Source of the DNA: Drosophila pseudoobscura
Lineage: Eukaryota; Arthropoda; Insecta; Diptera; Drosophilidae
Direction: 5' to 3'
DNA: 64,000 bases
NCBI RefSeq assembly: GCF_009870125.1
Contig: NC_046679.1
Span: forward strand, 16,058,001-16,122,000
Below, piece by piece: positions 57,401 through 64,000 of this stretch (within the stretch, counting starts at the first letter, position 1; each line of letters starts with the position of its first letter). Position numbers and translations under genes: made by a program. The notes under the pieces were generated by a model. The model was not told the origin of the DNA, searched no databases, and worked only from the letters and a program-made list of their open reading frames with translations.

Positions 57401-60400
57401 ACTTTGGCGGTGCTCTTAGCCATTGTTATTGCTTATGGTTATTACCATTGTCTTCTTGCCCCCACGTGTAATTAGTATGCCGAAAGAGATTTGCTTAAAA
57501 GTCCCATGTTTCCTTCGACACTTTGCCGATACACCATCACCCAGGGGGCTGGTCAGGGCACTTAATGGATTATAATTCGTTTACAGAAGTGTCACTGGGG
57601 AATTTCACGCCTGACCTAAGCCAATACACTCCGGAATGCTCGTGCCCCAGTATGTTTTTTGTGCCTCGTGTTGGATCATAAATCAAGACATGTCTCGTAT
57701 GGCCGTGTGGCGGATGTGGTAAAAACTCTACTCTATCTATGACAAATTGCACCTGATGCATCGATTCGGCGCTCCATCAGTGTCAACATAATTTGATGTT
57801 TTACAGCAGCCATTGTCCATTTAGACCTGTGTGTGTGTGTGTCCGAAATCTAAATGAAATGAATTTTGTCTTATCCAAGCAATGGAATCGACATAAACAT
57901 GGGATGACCAACAGGCGTATGCGTAATGGGAAACATTGACAGTACAATGAATATGTGTTCAATGCAATATCAATGCTTCTATCGTCTGACTTATCTTTAT
58001 TCCTTTATCTACTCTTTCAGCCAAGTAATGCCATTTCATCATGCTACATAATACCCTTTGCTGCTGGCAGCAGAGAGAGATTCTGCCTCTCTTTGTGGTA
58101 AATACAATGCCAGCCTGAAGCCTAAAGGCTTCTCTACCAGTCACTTCCTTTTTGTGCTTTCCCTCCTTTTCATTCTGCCATTCATTTTGTCCTTCGGCCA
58201 AAGAGCAATAACTTTGCCAGCCCGAAAGCTTCCATATTTATAAGTAACTGTAAACTCTTGAGAAAGTGAAACTTTTTTCTTGTTTTTTAATCTTTTCGAT
58301 TTATACTGCGCTGCCTCACCTATGGCCGTGCCGTGGCGGCTGCCCAATGGCCAAATCGATGCGATGGCCGGCGCTCGTCATCGGCATCGACATCGACAGC
58401 GACATCGATGTAACTGAATGAATGGCCGGCCGCCCCTCTGTGTCTGCGCGCAGCCTTGATTGTGTTTGGCTGGGGTTTTATCAAAAGGCATAAATCGAGC
58501 CAAAAACGGATATGGCCCGCACTAAAAAACAACAAAAAGAAGAAGAGAGACAGAAATGTAGATGGCCAAAGTCGAGCAGCAGCGGGGAGCGACGCGGCGC
58601 GGCCCAAACCGAAGCGAACCCAAAGGCCCCGGCACTTTCTTCGGCGGCTGCTGCTGGGGCAACTCGTTTGCCTGGCTGCAGCCTTAAAAATGATAGAAAT
58701 TGAAAATTGAAAGAGTCGCTTTGGCTTTGGCTTCGGCCAGGCCAGTCCAGGCCGAAATGCAACAATAGCAACAACAACTGCCAACCGGTATCGAAATAAA
58801 AATAGTTCGCCTCGGACTTGGAGCGCGTGGCAGCCACAAGCAAAGCCACAGTCACTGTCACTGCCACTGCCACTGCCACAGCAACAGATACAGCAGGCAC
58901 AGGGACAGAGACGGACACGGGGACAGAGACGGAGACAGAGACAGACATAGCCAAACGTCAAATAACAATTTGACTTTAATTAATTGTCAGAGGGTTGGGC
59001 TAGATATTTGGCTGAATGAATGAATGAATGCTGGCATCTGGGATGGACAAATGCGTCCCATATCCATATCGATGGCAGCGCATCGCTGGCTGGGGAATTT
59101 ATTTGGGCTTTCGAGTGGCGGAGAGGCAGAGAAAGGCGTGACCCAGATCAGGTGATTTCCAGTCCTCCCTACAATAACTTCTAATTGAGATATTTAGTGT
59201 TGCTCCAAATCACATGCAATGACGGCTTTCATGACACCGATCGGTTGGGCTGGGGTTGGGGTTGGGGTTGGGCTTGGGTTGGCCAATCACTAACAAAAAC
59301 TGAGCATAAAATTGACTTTTATGCCTGCTTTTCTAGCGGGACAGAAGACACAATTCGAGTAACAATGGAGATGGCAGAGCCAGGCCCAGGCTAGCGACAA
59401 CGACAGCATACAACGATGAGTATGATGGTGGATGGTGGAGATCATGATCATGCCCGACCGAAAGCCATAAGAAAAATAATCGTAAAAGTGAGAGTTTCCA
59501 CTTCATAATCAGTTTTAGCCTCGGCTTGGGATTTAGCTTTGTCTTTCTTTTCTAAAATTTTTGTGGCCCAAAATTGCCGAATCATGAAATGCAAATACCT
59601 TGCGCTCCTTTCTGCAGCTCCACCCAGATTGTGTAATCGCCAAAGATCACGGAGGAGGGGAGGAAACGGCAAAGAGAGCTAGAAGCAAAAACAAAAAAAA
59701 AACCAAGAAAAAGTTCACCAAGAAACGAAAGCTCGAAGGCAGCAACAGGGGCGTGGCTATAACCGTTTTAATTGCTCAGGTTTCACTTTCAAGGCAATTC
59801 AATTTCATTTCATTACGAAAAATTTGTCATTGTCGTAATTATGATCGAGTCGAGTTGAGCAGAGTGGAGGAAGCATTTCACTTTCGTTGTCGTCGGTCGA
59901 CATTTGTTCTTTTGTTGGCCAAAAGCAACTCAACTCAACTCAACTCTCCATTGCACGCTTTGTAATCGTTAAACAAGTTGTCCAAGTCAACCAGTGATCA
60001 TTATGATGGACATCATCGTCTTGTTTGGTTCCCCGTTCCGTTCCGTTCGTTAATATGTTGACAATGGCCACTGGCAATGGCAAACTGACAACTTTCACAC
60101 TTCTGCCGGGGCTTAGCATTGTGCGAAATGTTGTAAATGCTACTTGAAAATCACACCTTTACTGCTTTTGGCCCAGGCACAGATCCATTCCATTTGCTTT
60201 ATTTCCACTCTGATCCGTACTGGCGGCCCTGCACCGGCGACTGTATTATTCAATGTCAGGCCTCACCATAATATGAACATATCCCACCACCTATGGAAGT
60301 TGCAACACTTTCACAGACTGCACTGCATCTGGCCTCCTAGCACCCGGCACCTTGCACCAGCCATCGGACGCGGTTCCGTCCCTGCCACTGCGAAGTGAAA

Positions 60401-63051
60401 TGGCCAGCGTTTCAAAGCCAAATCCGTAAAGTGTACATTGACCCAAGAGAAGTGGCGACCACCAACTACAAACTCCCAACCGACAACCGCTTGCCGCTAA
60501 CCGCCAACCGCCAACCGCCAACTGCCATCCGCCAAACCGGAAAAGCTCTCGGACTGGGCGACGGCTGGAGCACTAGCACTCCACGTCAGATACAGGTTTT
60601 TCAAACCGTAAAAGGCTCTAACAAAGGCAAGTAAATCAGGAATGAATGAAGGAATTCCCTTTTCTATTCCATTATATTTATTTTCTTTAGGTTTATTTAA
60701 GCGGTCTTTTAAAAAAAAGGATAATCAAAAGTTTGTTCTCAGCTCATTTGGCAGCTTCTTTAGAATGATTCCTTATATGGTTTGAATTACAATATGGGAT
60801 TTATAATATAATTCATTTGTTCACAAATACATATGTATATATGGACATATTATATATGTATGTATATTTATAAATCGATCTTAAGATGTGGGTATATATA
60901 CGAATATATAATTTTTGATAATTTTGTTTGCCAAAGCTTTGTATATTTTTGTGAACACACTTTCTGAATTTCAAAAATAAAAGTTCGACAAAGTTTGAAA
61001 CATTTTTAATGAAAAAAAGTCCAATACACTGGTTTGGCAAAAGAAATTATATATGGATTTTATTTTCTCACAGTTTTAATGAAGATCAGGAATTCGAATT
61101 GATAGAGGATCGAAAGGAGTTTCTACATGACTTTTACATGTAATTTGGCAAGGTGCAAGAGTTAGATCATTAGTATCGATATTTTTGAAGCTTTTCGAAG
61201 CTTTTATGCTCCGAACTTTTAGTACAGCTTTTATCAAAGATCTGCAACCGCAAGCTTTGAGTTTAGATCAAGCAGAGTTATAAACCAACCAAACGATCGT
61301 TGTGTATATTTTACGTAGAGTTTTGGTAACGGTAGTTCTTTAAATAGGTGTCGCCACTAGATCAAAAGCTTAGACCATATCGGCATCTCAAGTCTTAATC
61401 GCAGAAAATACAAATAGTTTTCTTTGAAATCGCACAGTTTTATATTGTTTATTCTGACTACGTCACGGATTCCACTGAACCGCCCAGCGGATTAACACAT
61501 TTGTGTCATTTGAAATATGAAAGGAGTCTGAGCTATTTAAATTTTATGCTGTTGCCGCAAGGGCGCTTTATTCCATTCTTTAGAAATTAATTTGAATCTT
61601 AAGGAATGGATTGCACAGGACACCCCAGGCTAAGACTCAAATTGATTGAAACAAAATTATGCGAAGAATGATTTTTCACAGACGACCCTGCAGCTACATC
61701 GATTTCCTCACACTTTCCCTTTTCTCAGAGGCAGAACATTTATGACACGATTGTGTTGGAGATTGATTGTCTTTCACTGCCTTTTCTTGGGTGTGATTGA
61801 CACACGGGAATGACTTGTCGAACCAGACATGTTTCTGTGTATCTCTATCTGGACAATGGCAATTGATTTTAAGCGTGACACCGTCAATGGAGAACTACTT
61901 AGAAATTTCACTTAACAAACAACCAACCCGAAAAAACCGAGTCATGAGAGAGTTGTTTGAGTAAGCGTGTGCACGAGTATGTGTGCCCACTACCAAAGAA
62001 GAAACAGTGCTATAAACGACAGCAAAAAGCAGAATTTTTGATGCTTAACAAATCAAACAACAAAACACTGTGAAGCGGCCAGATACGATGCGGCCCAAAT
62101 GAGCATAGAAAAGTGCTCAGAAAGCAGTCGGCGACACATTAATTGCTGGCGTACGAGTAAAGAAAGCCAGGGCCCAAAGTACACAGAACGCAATCAGAAG
62201 TCAGAGTCAGAGGCAGTCAATGGCATCTGTCTACGTGCACAGCTCACAGCATCTACATCGACAGCATCAGCATCCCAATAGACTTCTCCATCGCCGAGCG
62301 AGCCTGGTAACTGGGTCATATTCATAAGTAAAGCACCCATCAGCGGCGGCAGCGGCGGCTGTAAAGTGCCGTTTTGCCAGCAACTGCAGTTACTTAGGCT
62401 CAATTGAGCCAGGCCCTCAACTGGCGTCCCGTCCCGTCTCGAACTTTCTTTAGGCAAAGGTGTTAAGCGACGCACAACAATGGCCAGAATGGCAGGTGAA
62501 AAATATTAAAATACAAGTGCCCATTGTTGCCTGGTCTGGTGCCTTGGACAGCTGTGGCTTCGGCCCCGCCTTGAATGAGCCAAAATGCGCGTAGCTAAAT
62601 GTTTGTTTTTATTTTTAGCAAATTGCTTTGTTCGTATTCTGGCTATGAGACCCCAGAGAGCACAGCCGAAGAAAGTGCAGTGAAAATGAAGATTCAGAGG
62701 AAGAAGATGAAGACGAAAAAGAGTAGGCAGAGATGGAGGAAAAAATGAAATAAGTGGGTGAAATTTTAGAAAACATTTTCAGAGTTCGATTTTTGTGTCT
62801 GATAGCAAAGAATGAAATGAAAGTTGCTCGCGCCATTCAAATGCAAATTGCTCGGCCAGACAACGAGGCGTATGAGTGATGTTTTGGAGAGGCTGTTAAG
62901 ATTGCAGAAGAGATAGAATGAAAGGTTGCGTATGCAAATTGAAAGGGAAAAGTTTTTTCAGAAAGACAGAGATGGCTGTATAGAAAACGAAATATAGGAA
63001 GATAGTAGGAGTATATGGAAAAGATAGTCAATTTGTGTATAGGATTTTTCT
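51486..63051. other. 11.5-kb gene-free interval between Osi7 and Osi6
   Basis: No coding gene, RNA or mobile element recognised. It has many simple repeats: CAG-type (51710-51750), (AACTGC)n at 54027-54055, (TA)n near 53577, TG/GTGT runs at 56507-56540 and 57831-57841, ACTGGGG copies at 56164-56192, (GGGGTT)n at 59244-59275 and (AACCGCC)n at 60497-60525. The stretch 60640-61050 is AT-rich. As the largest gap in the window and upstream of Osi7, it may hold enhancers, but no element can be identified by eye. Confidence 0.4.
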
Positions 63052-63756
63052 TTTATGTTGAATTATTATTTGATTCTTTGATTTATCAGCATTTGATTGA
63101 GTTTTCCTTTGCGGTAAAGTTGGAAAAATCAGATAGATTTAGATAAAGGTACAGATGTAGATAAAGATAGACAGATATATAGATAGATAGACAGATAGAT
63201 GTATAGTGAAAAGATATGAAAAACAGTTACAGTTAGATGGATAGGGAGAGAAGGCGGCGGCTGACCTTGATTGATGGACGCGACTAGTCGGTTGAAAACA
63301 CTGAGAGTCCATTAATCAGAGGTGCAGCCATGAAATTACAGAAAGAGTATAGAGTGTAGAGCTGTAGAGAGCTCTACAGGCTGAAGAAGTGTGAAGAGAG
63401 GAATGAAATTTGGGTGTGTAGAAAGGCGGTGGAGGTTGTTGACGGTTGTTGTTTTCGTTGTGGCTGGTGTTATTGGTGTAGATGAAACGTGGTGGTGTGT
63501 GTTTGTGTGGTTGTAGTGGTGGCTCTCTGGGCCGAGAGTTACTAATGGAAGGCACTTTTTGTTGGGGTGCGACAGCCAGTAGCGACCGCCGCCCCACTCT
63601 CGTCTCGTTCAAGTAAATAAATTAAAATAAATAATTTATAAGTAAATATAAATATAGGCATTAATTAACTGGTCATCATTTTCGCGAATGTTCTCTCTCC
63701 TTCACGGACCCGGACATCGATGGGGTCCTGCTTCGAGGGGATATGGGGCTCAGAGC
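63052..63756 (-). other. Low-complexity 3' flank of Osi6
   Basis: About 700 nt after the Osi6 stop. The plus strand shows GATA/GATAGATAG repeats (63165-63200) and G/T-rich sequence. Only a weak CATAAA (63052-63057) is seen as a polyadenylation signal. The style resembles the Osi7 and Osi12 flanks. Confidence 0.35.
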
Positions 63757-64000
63757 TTACCGCCTGGCCTGCTTGTAGCCCTGGTAGGCGATGGTCTGGG
63801 CAACTGGGGAGCTGTAGGCACCATGTGTATCCCAGCCAGAGCTACCGCCCGAGGACCAGCCATTGCTGGCGGGGGCACCGCCGCCCGAGGACCAACCACC
63901 GGAGCTGGCAGACGAGGAGCTACCGGCGTTCTTGCCACCGAAAAGTCCACCCAGACCGCCGAGCAGACCACCGCCGCCGCCTGAGCCGCCAATGCGACCA
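63757..64000 (-). CDS. Osi6: Osi6, C-terminal part only (runs off the window)
   Basis: The last 80 codons of a minus-strand Osiris gene, with stop TAA at 63757-63759. The visible protein starts within a Gly-rich run (GRIGGSGGGGGLLGGLGGLF), continues with Ser/Gly/Trp repeats (GWSSGG) and WDTHGAYSS, and ends VAQTIAYQGYKQARR, a full AQxLAY motif. The hydrophobic core, cysteine segment and start lie beyond position 64000. Assigned to Osi6 because it is the next Osiris gene beyond Osi7 in the conserved order; only the tail can be judged here. Confidence 0.85.
   Translation of the reverse strand, partial: GRIGGSGGGGGLLGGLGGLFGGKNAGSSSSASSGGWSSGGGAPASNGWSSGGSSGWDTHGAYSSPVAQTIAYQGYKQARR

Noticed and set aside
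58320-58961. Overlapping long frames rich in Val/Ser or Cys/Arg
   Set aside because: They arise from a CACTGC/GACAGAGAC simple-repeat region, and several phases are open at once.
62615-62836. Ser-rich minus-strand frame near the Osi6 3' flank
   Set aside because: A GAAGAAGATGAAGACG-type purine repeat gives Ser/Phe runs on the opposite strand; no gene signals are present.

Overview
The window is insect nuclear DNA, almost certainly Drosophila. It has short GT-AG introns, TATA/Inr promoters with the fly TCAGTT initiator, and two DINE-1/SGM-type Helitron-derived repeats whose termini and body resemble those I associate with the obscura group (pseudoobscura/subobscura-like). The species call is inference; the genus call is firm.

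The window holds the central part of the Osiris (Osi, DUF1676) gene cluster, the family at the dose-sensitive Triplo-lethal locus of D. melanogaster. Thirteen protein genes are supported: twelve Osiris genes and one glycine-rich secreted-protein gene. All are on the minus strand except the glycine-rich gene and one Osiris gene. Read right to left (transcription order) they are: Osi6 (3' end only, 63757-64000), Osi7 (50385-51248), Osi8 (43955-44902), Osi9 (39463-40862), Osi10-like (35119-36321), a second Osi10/11-like gene (33479-34708), Osi11-like on the plus strand (32355-33317), Osi12-like (20236-22834), the glycine-rich gene on the plus strand (17435-18079), two divergent Osiris genes (13643-14954 and 10872-11598), Osi14-like (3255-4250) and Osi15-like (660-1592). 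Numbers rest on order and on spliced length (214, 269, 232 and 287 aa for Osi15, 14, 9 and 7). They should be read as orthology proposals; family membership is much surer.

The Osiris proteins share one plan: signal peptide, a two-cysteine segment, a less conserved acidic/amphipathic part, a basic GR(G)K-type cluster, a long hydrophobic stretch ending in a (I/L)GLKKL-like motif, then a Gly/Ser/His-rich tail with an AQxLAY-like motif. They are known as secretory or endomembrane proteins of cuticle-producing epithelia. The glycine-rich gene looks like a cuticle or extracellular-matrix product and shares their promoter layout. Most of the genes have a TATA-like box 33-34 bp upstream of a TCAGTT-like initiator, which fits their known co-expression.

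The remaining sequence is non-coding. Gene-free stretches of 6.5, 9 and 12 kb lie between 4.4-10.9, 23.1-32.2 and 51.5-63 kb. There are long A/G-rich 3' flanks after Osi12, Osi9, Osi7 and Osi6, simple repeats, and the two SGM/DINE-1 copies (7658-8787 and 28766-29108). I saw no RNA gene, CRISPR array or convincing additional coding gene. The most unusual features are an excess of introns whose length is a multiple of three, three of them stop-free and in frame, and the shared core-promoter geometry.
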